This document shows positions 26,526 through 37,566 of a stretch of 64,000 bases of DNA, one piece after another. Every line of letters starts with the position of its first letter. Within the stretch, counting starts at the first letter, position 1. This DNA comes from Haliotis asinina (lineage: Eukaryota > Mollusca > Gastropoda > Lepetellida > Haliotidae). The notes below the pieces were generated by a model. It had not been told where the DNA came from and made no database searches. It saw only the letters and a list, made by a program, of their open reading frames with translations. The stretch spans positions 41,350,247 through 41,414,246 of the forward strand of contig NC_090292.1 of assembly GCF_037392515.1 (NCBI RefSeq), written 5' to 3'. A program made the translations under genes and the position numbers.

Positions 26526-26779
26526 ATCCCGCCAGTACAATCCCGGCCGTTATCCCACCAACCAAGCACACTGAATCTGTACAGACTTTCACAAACAACA
26601 GACCGGCGTTCGTAAACAAATATAGAATATCCTGCACTATCTACTCCCCTAACCTCCTTCCCCAACCCTCGCCATGTATTAAACACTGTGTTTGGGCTTT
26701 GTCAACCCACGCTGTCTATTTTCGTGACCATTTCAAATTACCTTCAAATTATTTATATGATAATAATTGAGACATTACC

Positions 26780-29275
26780 GTGACATTTTCAGAAACTGTT
26801 TCACCAAGGAAACAAGCTACACTGTATTAGATACGATTATAGGGCGAGGCGCAATTTAAATAAGCCGAGTTTTATTTTTGATCTCCAATTATTTGCTTGT
26901 TGTGCAGCTTTTAGACCGAAGTAGGTTATCATGTCATCTGAAGAATGGTTGAAGCATATAAAGTTATCATGCATTCTATTAATATCTGTTATCATGTATA
27001 AGAATAAGACGATAAGTGATTCCGAAGTTCAGCAAGTCTATTTGCGAACGGGCCTGTCGTGGGATGGAGATAAAATAATTTTTAACACTGTCGATGGTTT
27101 GATTTGAATTTTTCTATTTCTTATTATATTTTTAGGGAGAGGCTAGAATTTTTGAAAATGTGTATCACCAGATATGATGTACTTTAAACTAGTTTCCGAA
27201 ATCTTTTTGCAGACAGTCTATGCAATGTTTTGCAATAATTATATATAAATTGACATTGACAAAAACAGAATAAATTGCCAACAAATGGGTTGAATATTTT
27301 ATAGAGTTTTTATCATGCTGTTGATAACTCCAAACTGACATCTAATATATTCTTAATTAAACAAACTTAAAATAATTTGTTTCAACACCAGGTCAGCAAA
27401 AACACTCACAGCCGACTTACTATTCCACGCCAGAGAATGTTTCCAAAGCGTAACGATAGAACCGCACAATATTGTCTTGTTTGACAAATGAATGAGAATT
27501 TCATAAATATAATAAACGTTTGTGACCTGTTAAGTATCCAGTCATTTTTATTAGAAGTTGTTGATCACTGGATTGTCTGGTCCAGGCTCGATTATTTACA
27601 GATTGCCGCCATATAGCCGAAATATTGCTGAGTGCGACATACACCTAAACCCACTCACTCACTAGTAGAAGTGACGTGTATGAACGGAGACGTATATGAC
27701 AATATATAATTTTTAAAAAACCAGAAATATACAAAATAGACAATTAATGAAGATTAAAAGAAATTATTCAGAAATAATGAGGCCTTTGAAAAATGTTTTC
27801 TAAATGTACAAATTGTTTTTGTCACGTCAGAAAACCATTACACTTGACAAGCAGTCTAAGTAAGTAGACGTTTTCAAAACACGTATGTACTAGTGTCGCT
27901 GCATGGATATGAACAACGTTGTCTTGTATTAAAATTTAAAGTGAATTTCACAACCATTAAAAATGGAAAATAACATTCCTTTTTTAACTGTTTGCAATTT
28001 CATGACAACAGAATTATGCTGTGGTTGGGAAAGATGTAGGTTTACTCATTTTCAATTTATCCTGGTACTATTTCACACTTTGATAAACCCTTGATAATGA
28101 AATGACGTTCCTTCCAGATTTATTAAATCCCTTACTTGGATGACAGTTAAGAAGTTATGATGATCCCTTTAAAAGTTTCATATCTTTGTTGCAATAGGTA
28201 AGTCCGTGAAGAAATCATCAAATGATATAAGTTTGTGGTTCATAAGAAGTTGTCAAAGGCAGTTACAGTGGTCAAAACATTAACGGAATTTTATCGTTTT
28301 TGGTGGAGAAACATCACCAAATAAATGATAGATTTTCACAGTGATGAAAAAGTTGAAAAAATACGACGTATGATTAAGATTCATTTGTGATGTTCGACAG
28401 TTTTGACATTTGAAATTGTTTTTAAGTAGATTAGGGTAATATATTTCACTTCCCCCACTTTTCAATCAAAAGTTCACACAGTAACACCAGTAAGTTGACG
28501 GGTGTGTATATTGCAGCTTTATATCTTTGTCATTGTCAATTTCAGTTCACTTACCCTGCCTATGCCCATGTCGAGAAGCGATTTCCAAATGAACCACAAA
28601 AACTGAAATCAATAAATCAACACACAGAATCGATACACAATCAATGCAATACATAGAAACACAAGCCATGATACTGTCAGAACTCCGAGAGGAAATATGT
28701 ATTTACAACGTTGTAACCTATCAGCTCCGAGCAAGTACATGTTGATACGACGCGAGTCAGGTACAGAATGAGTTCGCTTTCCCGTTTCTAAATAAGGACT
28801 GGATTTTTAAAGCTATCATTACATTTTTAGACTTGGCCGCGTCCCGATCATCCATTAGTCCGCTGCAAGAAAGAGTGTCTGTAAGAACAAGTGTGACTGA
28901 ATCTACAACACATAAACACGTGCTAAACTTCCCAAGCTGTATTTCTGAGAGAGAGAAAAAAGATAAACATGAGATCCTCCCTCGTCACTTTTGTTTCTAT
29001 CAAATGTTTTTGTTTCTATCAAAAATTTTAAAAGTCCTGCCGTCCTGGTCACTTTTGAAGTAAATGTGCCAGATAAACATTCATTTTTTATGCAGCCTTA
29101 GTTCTAAGAATATGTTGATATTGTTAAGTTGACATCTTAGCCCAAAACGCGCGTTAGAAAATACAGAAAGGCGGACGTTTATTGTAATACCCGATACAAA
29201 TGCGATGACCAACTTACAGAAGCACGGGCATTACCATGTTAATAACTCACAGATCATTTTCTACAGAGTTTGATC
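26780..29275. other. A/T-rich stretch without visible gene
   Basis: Apart from the SINE at 27560, no repeat or exon is recognised. Confidence 0.5.
27560..27665 (+). mobile_element. Family A SINE 3' half
   Basis: gttgatcactggattgtctg to acccactcactcacta. Confidence 0.82.
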
Positions 29276-29277
29276 AG

Positions 29278-29430
29278 AGTGAGTGAGTGAGTTTAGTTTT
29301 AGGCCGCACTCAGCAATATTCCAGCAATATGACGGCGGGGGGCACAGACTGCAACCCATGTGGGGAATCGAACCCAGGTCTTCGACGTGATAAGCGAACG
29401 CTTTAAACACTGGACTACCCCACCACACGT
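29278..29430 (-). mobile_element. Family B SINE
   Basis: gtgagtgagtgagtttagtt to cactggactaccccacca. A second, partial copy follows at 29820-29925. Confidence 0.87.
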
Positions 29431-30104
29431 CTCATTTGAATGCTATTGCCGTTACTGTTGTATTGTATTCTGTCATTATAATTGTACTGAAATGAAACAT
29501 TGTACTGTCACTTGTGTAGTTCCATCGCGAATGCACTTCAGGTATTTGAACTGATTTTAAAACTAGTTAGGGCCAGACCCATTTTATTTCTTGTTTTACG
29601 GATCCGCCTGTCATATCTTTTTAAGGATAAGAAAAAAAATATTTATTTTCCCCGCCCAAGTGTGAACTCTAAAGAAAGATTTTAAAAAGTCCTATTTACC
29701 CCATTTCATAAATTGTATAGAAAAAGTAAAATGCTTTCGGTATAAAGAAGGAATATTACATTGACTTGAGATTTTATTTTTTTTTTTTTTACATTCATAA
29801 TTTTATAGTTTCCCCCTCCTGCTTCCCCATCGGGATTCGAGCGTCACACAATGACCCATGTGCGGAATTAAACCGGCCCTCCGCGTGACGAGCGAACCCT
29901 TTAACCACTAGGCTACCCTGTGGCATCAAACAATAAACTAAAGCATGATCTAAGGTACAAATATCCTCAACAGATCTTCCAAATGGTTGACAGAGAGATG
30001 TGTAAAAGGCTATAAGAGACCTATATAAAGAGCATTAACGTGAAATTGATAAAATGAAACAGTACAGTTTATTGTACAGTTGAAATAAAACAAGACACGC
30101 ATGC

Positions 30105-30107
<3 letters not shown>

Positions 30108-30164
<57 letters not shown>
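30108..30164. repeat. (GA)n microsatellite
   Basis: About 27 GA units ending gcgagcg. Confidence 0.98.
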
Positions 30165-30169
<5 letters not shown>

Positions 30170-30839
30170 TCAGTGGTAATCACAGAGGCGCTGTGAACAG
30201 AAATAAACAGGCACAGATCTGAGCAGTGTGAATCCGTGTATAGTGAAGTCAGTTTTGTTTTTATTGGTTTGGCTGTGACAAAATGGGCCTGAAGATTTCA
30301 TACAGGGTCTGCAGATTTTACAGCCTGCATGCGGCAACAGGCCCGATGACCAGCTGGCATATGAACGTATTGCAAACACTGCGTTAAGAATCTTTCTGGA
30401 ACCCTGTCCTTTTTTAAATTTTCTGTTCTTAATTTATTTCTGCGTTGAAGATTTCGTTTGTTTCACAAGTCCTTGAATCTCTGTTCATCGTCAACATTAC
30501 ATCTTTGTTTCACATAGTGCATAAAACAGTCCGTAGATAATAAAAAATTCGCGTTTATGGACATTTGGACAAGGGCAGTAACTTTATGGATCCAAGATTT
30601 GCTTTTCCGACTATCAACTGAAAGCTGATAGATTTCGATTTCTGTCCTCAAACGTTAGTTTTGCAAACTGTCTGAATAATTCGATGCGTTTTGTGTGGCA
30701 ACTCTTTCGGTTCATTTCTTCAGCTAGATAAAATTAAGTTCTATTCTGAACTGAATTTATTCAGGTGTATTCTTTGCTATACCATTGCGCAGATCCATAT
30801 ATTACTGGTAAAACAAGCACTTAAGAGTTTTTTGTGAAT

Positions 30840-31075
30840 GTTTCAAATGTCATCCCTCAAGCTTAATACACTTTGTCTGGAGACAGTACAGAGTCCTGCC
30901 GGACTTGCTGATTTGGCTATTTCACTCATAGATTTAAGTGTTGATGGAACCATGGTCCAAAATATTTATACTTATCCACTATTTCTATGGTATCGCTGAC
31001 AAAAGAAAAAAATAAACAGGAGTTTGCCTTGACAATTGTTGGGGCGAAAATGAATAACTTTGGTTTGGATCCCAA
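30840..31075 (-). pseudogene. Non-LTR retrotransposon reverse-transcriptase tail fragment
   Basis: The minus strand codes SDTIEIVDKYKYFGPWFHQH and, after a frame change, MSEIAKSASPAG. This is the pattern after the reverse-transcriptase core in LINE ORF2 (VDKYKYLGLWFHEHL type). Short, frameshifted, and in opposite orientation to the related fragment at 31500. Confidence 0.65.
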
Positions 31076-31499
31076 CAGACCATTAAAGGGTGGGGGTGGC
31101 TCAGTGAATAAATAGATAAATAAATAAAATGAAATCAGATAATAATAGCGCTTTTTTGCAAAACGGAAGAACATTATTTTTAAAAATGCTTAAAAAGTAT
31201 CATAAACAAGAAATAATTAAGAAAAGATCAAATATTTTTCACTCGCTCTCCCATTCATACCTTTACCTTCACTGCCATAATACGCATGTCAAATACTCTT
31301 CGTTCAAAAGGCACTTATCGGTATTATGGAGCCAATATTGGTTACAAAACCTTTTTAAAGATTTTTTCATGCAAAAAAGACCCAATGTTTACTTATGGGA
31401 GCAGAAATCTGGGGATTAGAAGACTTCCATCAAATATAATGAGTAAGTGAGTGAGTTTAGTTCTACGCCGCACTCAGCAATATTCCAGCTGTATGGCGA

Positions 31500-32300
31500 C
31501 CATCAAATAGAAAGAATACACCTATGTGCATGCAAGAAATATCTTGGTGTTAATGCAGAGGTTTACGGTGAATGTGGCAGATATCCAATGCACTTGTTTA
31601 CAAGCATAAAAGTTGTCAAAGAAGTTAAATTGTTAAATATGCCTCCGTATCGGTTACCGAAAACATGTTATAATATGCTGTTTTGTACGGGAGAGAGATA
31701 TTGGACATCACATGTTAAGAACTTCTTCTTCTCTGTTGGCTCCGGAAATGCATGGAATGTACAATACGAAGAATCACACGTCACTCATTCAGTCGTGAAC
31801 CATAAGACTTAAACACATATATATCTTCAAACATGTTGTGAGAAAATATCTTTGTCAAGTAAATGTTCAAAATATAATAAAGAGATCAATTCAGTGAAGA
31901 ATATTTATCATGCGTTAATATAAAGAAATTTAGGCGATCACTAGCAAGATATTCATCTCACGATTTGTTGATTGAAAGCGGCAGATATAAAAATGTTAAA
32001 AGAAAACATAGAATATGTACACTTGTAATTTAATTGAAATTGAAGATGAATATAACTTTCTCCTTATCTGTCCATCCTATGAATCAAAAGGTTCTAAATA
32101 CAAATATATTGAGTAAATCCAAATATATTGCAAATCTTGCCATGTTCATTCACTGTGAAATGCTGTTTTAGAACAAAAAATTTATCACTATAGTGTAAAT
32201 ACGTTTATTATGTAATTCCCCATTAAGTATGTACTATAGGCCTGTAGCCACTCCAGTACGAAATAAAGATAGATAGATTGATTGATTGATTGATTGAGCG
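31500..32300 (+). mobile_element. Non-LTR retrotransposon 3' end fragment
   Basis: ERIHLCACKKYLGVNAEVYG, ECGRYPMHL and NMPPYRLPKTCYNMLFC match a conserved C-terminal region of mollusc LINE ORF2. Farther on, EDEYNFLLICPSYESK (near 32045) matches the final conserved motif. The copy carries frame breaks. It ends with a (ATTG)n/(GATC)n tail near 32275-32310, as expected of LINE 3' ends. A truncated SINE (31440-31500) abuts its 5' side. Confidence 0.75.
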
Positions 32301-32849
32301 ATCGATCGATCTTATCACTTACAACTTTTACATAAATTACCCATTTGCTTTCGAATCCATTGAACTTGGATTTATTCCAGTATCTGACTTTTTCTTCAAG
32401 ATTATGATACTTTCATTAGTATCAAGTCAAAAGTCCATCTGACACTGCGCGACTGACAGGCCATCTTCGAACAGTGAATTGTGTCGTTTAAGATTAAATG
32501 TCCATCGGCATATGTATTGATATGGTGAAAAAAATGGGTTGATTCAGTAAGCGGCAACCTTTCTGATCCCGATCAAGCTCATAACGTAAAGATTTGTATG
32601 ACGCTTCGAACTTTCTCAAACTCCGTTCTAGGGGTTCACAGAACAAGATAGCGCACGTAAAATACCCGCTCATTACAAAACACGTTTTGATCACGTGGCA
32701 ATTTCATTGCATATATCTCGTGCAACACGTGAATTTGTGTGTTCATGGATGTAGATAATCCACTCGCCCTCGTACTATTAAAACTATATCGTATTTTTCT
32801 TTTAAAATGTTTTGTTGTTTTATAATGATTTTGAAAGTATAAACGATCC

Positions 32850-33000
32850 GTGAAGGTCCCGGGGTAAAATAGGCCCCGCAGATTGATGCTCGTGTTGTTG
32901 ATCACTGGATTGTCTGGTCCAGACTCGATTATTTACAGACCGCCGCCATATAGCTGGAATATTGCTGAGTTCGGTGTAAAACTAAACTCAATCACTCACT
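32850..33000 (+). mobile_element. Family A SINE with internal deletion
   Basis: gtgaaggtcccggggtaaaa joined directly to cagattgatgctcgtgttgt, then the normal tail. Confidence 0.85.
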
Positions 33001-33607
33001 GAAAGTATAAAGCGTAGCGCGAAACTCAATGTCACATGCACACCAGTTGGACAGTTTGTCGGCAGAATGAGTGAGAGCTTCTATTCCAGTCTGTGGGTGT
33101 GAGAGGACTGGGTGGGACGAGGGTCGAGTGGTACTCGGTTACTTGAGGTCTTGCCACCTTAACCTAACCTCCTTCGGATGCCCGAACCCACGTATACTTA
33201 GATACAAATGTAATAAGATGTGTTCAATACGTGAATGTTTCCTACCTTCACTACCCCTTTAAATAGTGGACTGATCCTTTTCTCAACAAAGCCTATTGAA
33301 AGCATGCGTGGAATGGAAAAATGGAGATTTATGTGCTGCACGCAGCTGATTTATGTAATACCTCGTGGGAGGCTGTCCGCAGCGGATTTCACTGAGAAAT
33401 GGTTGCATTGAGTATCGAAATGATTTGTTAATTTGACAGCTCGATGACTGCGTGTTTTGAGACGCTGGTATTTGTTAAAGAAACCTTGCTCGGAGAGTGT
33501 GGGTTCGAATCCAAACTAGGTTTTGGTATGCTTTGGGTTGTTGTTTAACGCCGCACTCACCAATATCTACCCATCAATGTATATCAGCGAAAGAAAATGA
33601 AGAGAGT

Positions 33608-33760
33608 GAGTGAGTGTACTCACAAGTCAGTGATCAACGGCATGAACATCTACCGATACGGTGATATATGTCAACCAAGTCAGAGAGCCTGACCACCCGA
33701 TCCCGTTAGCGACAGGCATGGATCACTGAAGATCAGTTCTAACCCGGATCTAACGGATCT
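33608..33760 (-). mobile_element. Family A SINE fragment
   Basis: gtgagtgtactcacaagtca to taacccggatct. Confidence 0.7.
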
Positions 33761-33924
33761 CAGATTGGTATTCACCGCAATATATACTAGTATTCTCACT
33801 TTGCGGAGGCAGTATGACGTATGTTAATTAATGAAAATGATAATTATCTTTCCCAGAACAATCGTTTTTATTGGATTCATTCTTCTTGATAATATACTGT
33901 GCAGGGCTCGATTTAAGAAATGAT

Positions 33925-34065
33925 AACCTTCTTGCACCAGGTGCAACCTTTGATAAAAACCTAGTTGCACGGACCAAATTCCACCGCAATATATGGATGT
34001 AATGTTTGATTCAGAACCCTGTGAAAAGTGACTTGCACCTGGTGCACGCTAGACTAGTAACTAGA
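33925..34065. repeat. Second copy of the ttgcaccaggtgcaa repeat
   Basis: Contains two near-palindromes, cttgcaccaggtgcaa and acttgcacctggtgcac, bounding about 110 bases. Confidence 0.6.
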
Positions 34066-34447
34066 CTGCGCTTTGTATCTCTATGTCTTTCAATGAGAGC
34101 AAGCTGGTAAATCTTTCTAGAAAAAATAAAATTTCCAAAACAAATCATGTCACAATTCTAAACTGTAACACGCTTGACACACATAATAATGCTGATGTCG
34201 AAGCGATAAGATAAGTTGATATATAAAAATCCATTTAAACACACGTGTTCGGGTGCTTATCGGTTAAAACTAGACAATGGTTAGATTAATAACAGCAACC
34301 AGTTCTTCATATATCCCCACTTGCACCTTTCATATTTCAGATATTGTTATAAGGTGGGTTTGTGACAAACAATTTTATATTCCTGAGGAGTGGGGTAGGA
34401 TGGGAGTTTCTGTGTGTTTCTGATGTTATTTGGGTTTCTACTTTCAG

Positions 34448-34617
34448 AGCGCAGTTATAATTTTGAAAATAGGAAACAAATCTCCGCAGAACACGAAAGA
34501 CTTCACTAAGCCGTTGATAGTTGTGGCAAAAGAAATGCTGTGCAATAAAAAAATTCTTCCGGACGTGCTTACTGAAGGTCAGAGGGACAAAAATGCAGCT
34601 GTCGGAATTCTTTATCG
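34448..34617 (+). CDS. Uncertain open exon, possibly upstream part of the SRCR gene
   Basis: An open stretch of 56 codons lies between a good acceptor (ctttcag) and a plausible donor (GTGTAA), and ends in phase 2 as the first-half SRCR exons do. Its end (TEGQRDKNAAVGILYR) loosely recalls the end of a first-half SRCR exon, but the expected cysteine in the usual VVCR-type motif is absent. It could be a decayed SRCR exon or chance. Not recognised with confidence. Confidence 0.2.
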
Positions 34618-34954
34618 GTGTAAGAACATAACATTACATTAACCTTATGGAAACAGGTTTGGCCCTTTATCTGTGTATTAAAGTTTGAAGCCTGTACGCG
34701 TTGCGGTAGAAATCGCGGACTTAGCGGCTATCTGCGAGAATCGGCGTGATATACCTGGTGTTCAGTAATGCCGTACAATGACAGTGTTTATGGTAAGTGG
34801 ATCAACTTGGAACCAATGTAGTTCAAAGAGGTTGCGTATGTCTGTTTTGTCACGGCCAGTCAGGTTGGAATTGTGGAACACGAAGTCAGGTCTGTTTACT
34901 TCGTCAATGTGCTCACGCCAGCAGTACCACATATAACAAAGCAGTTTCAGCGCC

Positions 34955-35510
34955 ACGACTGTCGTAAGCCTATGTTAAAGTACAGCCGTCACGATCACCT
35001 TAGCTACGACTGTCGTAGGTTTATATGAAAGTATGGAAGTTACGATTAGCTAAGCGCTAAGACTGTCGTAAGTCTGTGTTAAAGAATGGGTGTTACGATC
35101 ACCTTAGCACTACAACTGTCGTAAGTCTGTATTAATGAATGGGAGTTACGATCACTTTAGCGCTAAGACTGCCTTAAGTCTACGAAGCTTCGATGACCTA
35201 AGCACTACTATTGTCGTAAGTCTATGTTAGAGTATGGGAGTTACGATCACCTTAGTGCTACGACTGTCGTAAGTATATGATACAGTATGGAAGTTACGAT
35301 CACTTCAGGGCTACGACTCTCGTAAGTCTGTGTTAAAGAATGTGAGTTATGATCACCTGAGCCATACAACTGTTGTACGTCAACGTTATCATATGAGAGT
35401 TACGGTCTCCTTAGCGCTAACGTGTGTTATAAGTCTACGTTAAAGCATGGTATTTACGGTCTCCTTAGCGCTAGGGCTGCTATATGTCTGTGTTAAACTT
35501 TGAGTGTACG
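34955..35510. repeat. Degenerate tandem repeat of about 60 bp
   Basis: Eight or nine diverged units, each with gactgtcgtaagtct and gttacgatcaccttag. Sub-parts (gctaagactgtcgtaag) also occur in the foldback elements at 57.6 and 59.9 kb, and a partial unit lies near 19655. Confidence 0.85.
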
Positions 35511-35639
35511 GCCGATATTAGCCTCGGTGAGTTCTGTTCCGTGTTACTCAAGAATGCCATCTCAAACATAACGTTGAATGTTCCAGTGATATATTTCTAG
35601 AAAGTGTGACCTATTTGAGAACTGTGGTATCTGTTGCAG

Positions 35640-35763
35640 TTATTTGTTTTGGTACTACACGTTCGTCATGTGGCGAGCAACGTCACGAGTAACGTCATTA
35701 ACAATAACCACAACGCTGGCAGCGACGTCGTCGACATAAAAGTTCGAATTCGAAGAGCATCGA
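35640..35763 (+). CDS. Candidate linker exon upstream of SRCR1
   Basis: Only one frame is open, giving 41 codons after the acceptor ttgcag and before a strong GTGAGT donor. It ends in phase 1, which is what the first SRCR exon at 37419 needs. Third positions are GC-rich as in the firm exons (many AAC, GAC, GTC codons). The translation is Asn/Val-rich (SNVTSNVINNNHNAGSDVVD) with an N-glycosylation sequon, and no domain is recognised. A linker between an unseen signal peptide and SRCR1 would fit. A chance open stretch remains possible. Confidence 0.4.
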
Positions 35764-35868
35764 GTGAGTTATGTTTTTTTCCTCTGTGTGAGAGAGCAAT
35801 CCCCGAGCATGTTTATTTGTTTGTGTGCTTCCCTCCTTAACGTTGCACTCAGCAGTGTTCGAACTATA

Positions 35869-37225
35869 CTACCGACAAGAAATAAGGGAACTAATGAAAT
35901 AATAGCGGATTTGAAACTGCTTTAAATATCCACTAAATCAATTTTAGGCGTCAAGTTCAATATCTGGTGTGTCCACCATGTTGGGCAACACATTCACGGC
36001 ACCTTGATGGCATGCTGTTAATCAGTTTCCGGATGGTTGCCCGTGGTATTGCCCGTCATTCCTCTTGGAGAGCTGCACCAAGCTGGGCCAGGTTGGCGGG
36101 TCCTGGGTCCCTGGCGTACACCCTTCGACCAAGAACATCCCAGAGATGTTCAATTGGGGACAGGTCTGGAGACTTAGAGGGCCAGTCCAATGTCTGGATA
36201 CCTTCTTGTCGGAGATAAGCGGAGACAATTCGGGCCCGATGTGGTCTGGCATTATCATCTTGGAATACAAAATTTCGGCCGATAACTCTAGCCAATGGAG
36301 CCACAACAGGACGCAATATTTGGTCAACGTATCGCTGACCAGTCATGGCTCCGTTAATGATGACCAAATCTGTCATGTGTAGCCCCACCCCACACCATGA
36401 CACTACCACCTCCATATCGATCATGGTCAAGAATTGCTTCTCTGGCATATCGCTCCCCGCTCCGACGCCAACAACGTTTTCTGCCATCTGTGAATCGTAG
36501 GCAAAACCTCGACTCATCAGAGAACATGGTGTAACGCCAGTGGCGCATAGCCCGTCCCTGATGCTGCCTAGCCCATGCCAATCTTTGGCGCTTATGGTGA
36601 GCTGAAAGGGTGACACCCTTAAAAGGCCGTCTTGCTTTCAGACGAGCTTTCAGACTCAGAGAGTCGGTTTTTAACGGTTGAGGTTGAAATGCGTCTTCAA
36701 GTGAGTGTGCGGAATTCTCTATTGATGGCAGGGGCCGATATAAACCTATCGCGTAGAGCAATTAACGTAATGAGACGATCATGTCGTGGTGTCGTTGATT
36801 TTGGTCTACCACGCCCAGGTCTCGTTGCAACCCCACCCGTTTGACGGTACTTATTCCACAGGCGTGAAATTACACTTTTTGATTTACCCATCTGCCGGGC
36901 AACTTCACATAATGATGTCCCCCCCCCCCCCCCCCCCCTCTCTATCATCGCCACAATTCTCCATTTTGTTGCTTTACCGAGATACTGCCTCGGAGGCATT
37001 TCTGTCAGTAAGTGTCAATCTCTATTGCATTAGTGATTGCGCCTTCTCCAGTACATTTACAGGAGTTAACTTCTGTATGCACGAGTAGCACGTGCTGGGC
37101 ATGCATTATGCGAAATTCCATTGTCATTGGATGTTGCGTTTAGGAGATACGCCACGATAACGGACCCTGTCACACTCAAAGTCATCTACATTCAATTTCT
37201 TGGTTCCCTTATTTTCTGTCGGTAG
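35869..37225 (-). mobile_element. Tc1-like transposon with matched inverted repeats
   Basis: 1357 bp bounded by CTACCGAC...GTCGGTAG with imperfect inverted repeats of about 25 bp (TAAGGGAAC inner ends) and TA on both sides. It sits in a SINE: the left flank (tgcactcagcagtgttc) and right flank (atggcggtggtctat) are consecutive parts of one SINE copy. It lies between the candidate exon at 35640 and SRCR exon 1. Confidence 0.88.
35957..36999 (-). pseudogene. Tc1-family transposase, broken
   Basis: The N-terminal helix-turn-helix (REV-type: EVARQMGKSKSVISRLW, then GRGRPKSTTPRHD) is followed in other frames by the catalytic domain. FSDESRF, FQDDNARPH and SPDLSPIEHLWD give a DD34E spacing, counted directly. 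Breaks: frame changes near 36700 and 36370, a TGA in place of an expected Trp codon at about 36053, and a 20-base C run (36919-36938) that inserts extra glycines near the N-terminus. Not expected to make active transposase. Confidence 0.9.
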
Positions 37226-37418
37226 TATATATGGCGGTGGTCTATAAGTAGTCGAATCTCGACCAGACAATCGGGTGAATGCCACCATGAGCTTCCATCT
37301 GCTTAAGCAATTGAACGAACGGCTTATGTAAAAATTAACGGGCAAAATATTAATGACAACAATGTTGTAATACATGTCTTTCTTATTCATAAAATGTTGT
37401 TCTCTACGTGTTACTTAG

Positions 37419-37566
37419 CAACAGTGCAGCTGGTTGGGGGTCGTTGGCCTTGGGAGGGACGGCTCGTTATAACGGGAACTGATGGGAACCACGGGTCTAT
37501 GTGCGCCGAGATGTTGACAAAGAATGACAGGGACGTCATCTGTAAACACTTATTCTACGAGAGATT
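37419..37566 (+). CDS. Exon 1 seen: SRCR1 first half
   Basis: Acceptor ttacttag, donor TT|GTGAGT, phases 1 in and 2 out. The translation has the SRCR start pattern: VQLVGG, then WEGRLVI, then SMCAEM (first conserved Cys) and DVICKHLFYER (second Cys). The last 34 bases and the donor are the seed of the 60-bp array that follows. Confidence 0.88.

Noticed and set aside
26132..26770. 212-codon hydrophobic frame resembling membrane segments
   Set aside because: Phe/Val/Leu runs come from a T/G-rich low-complexity tract.
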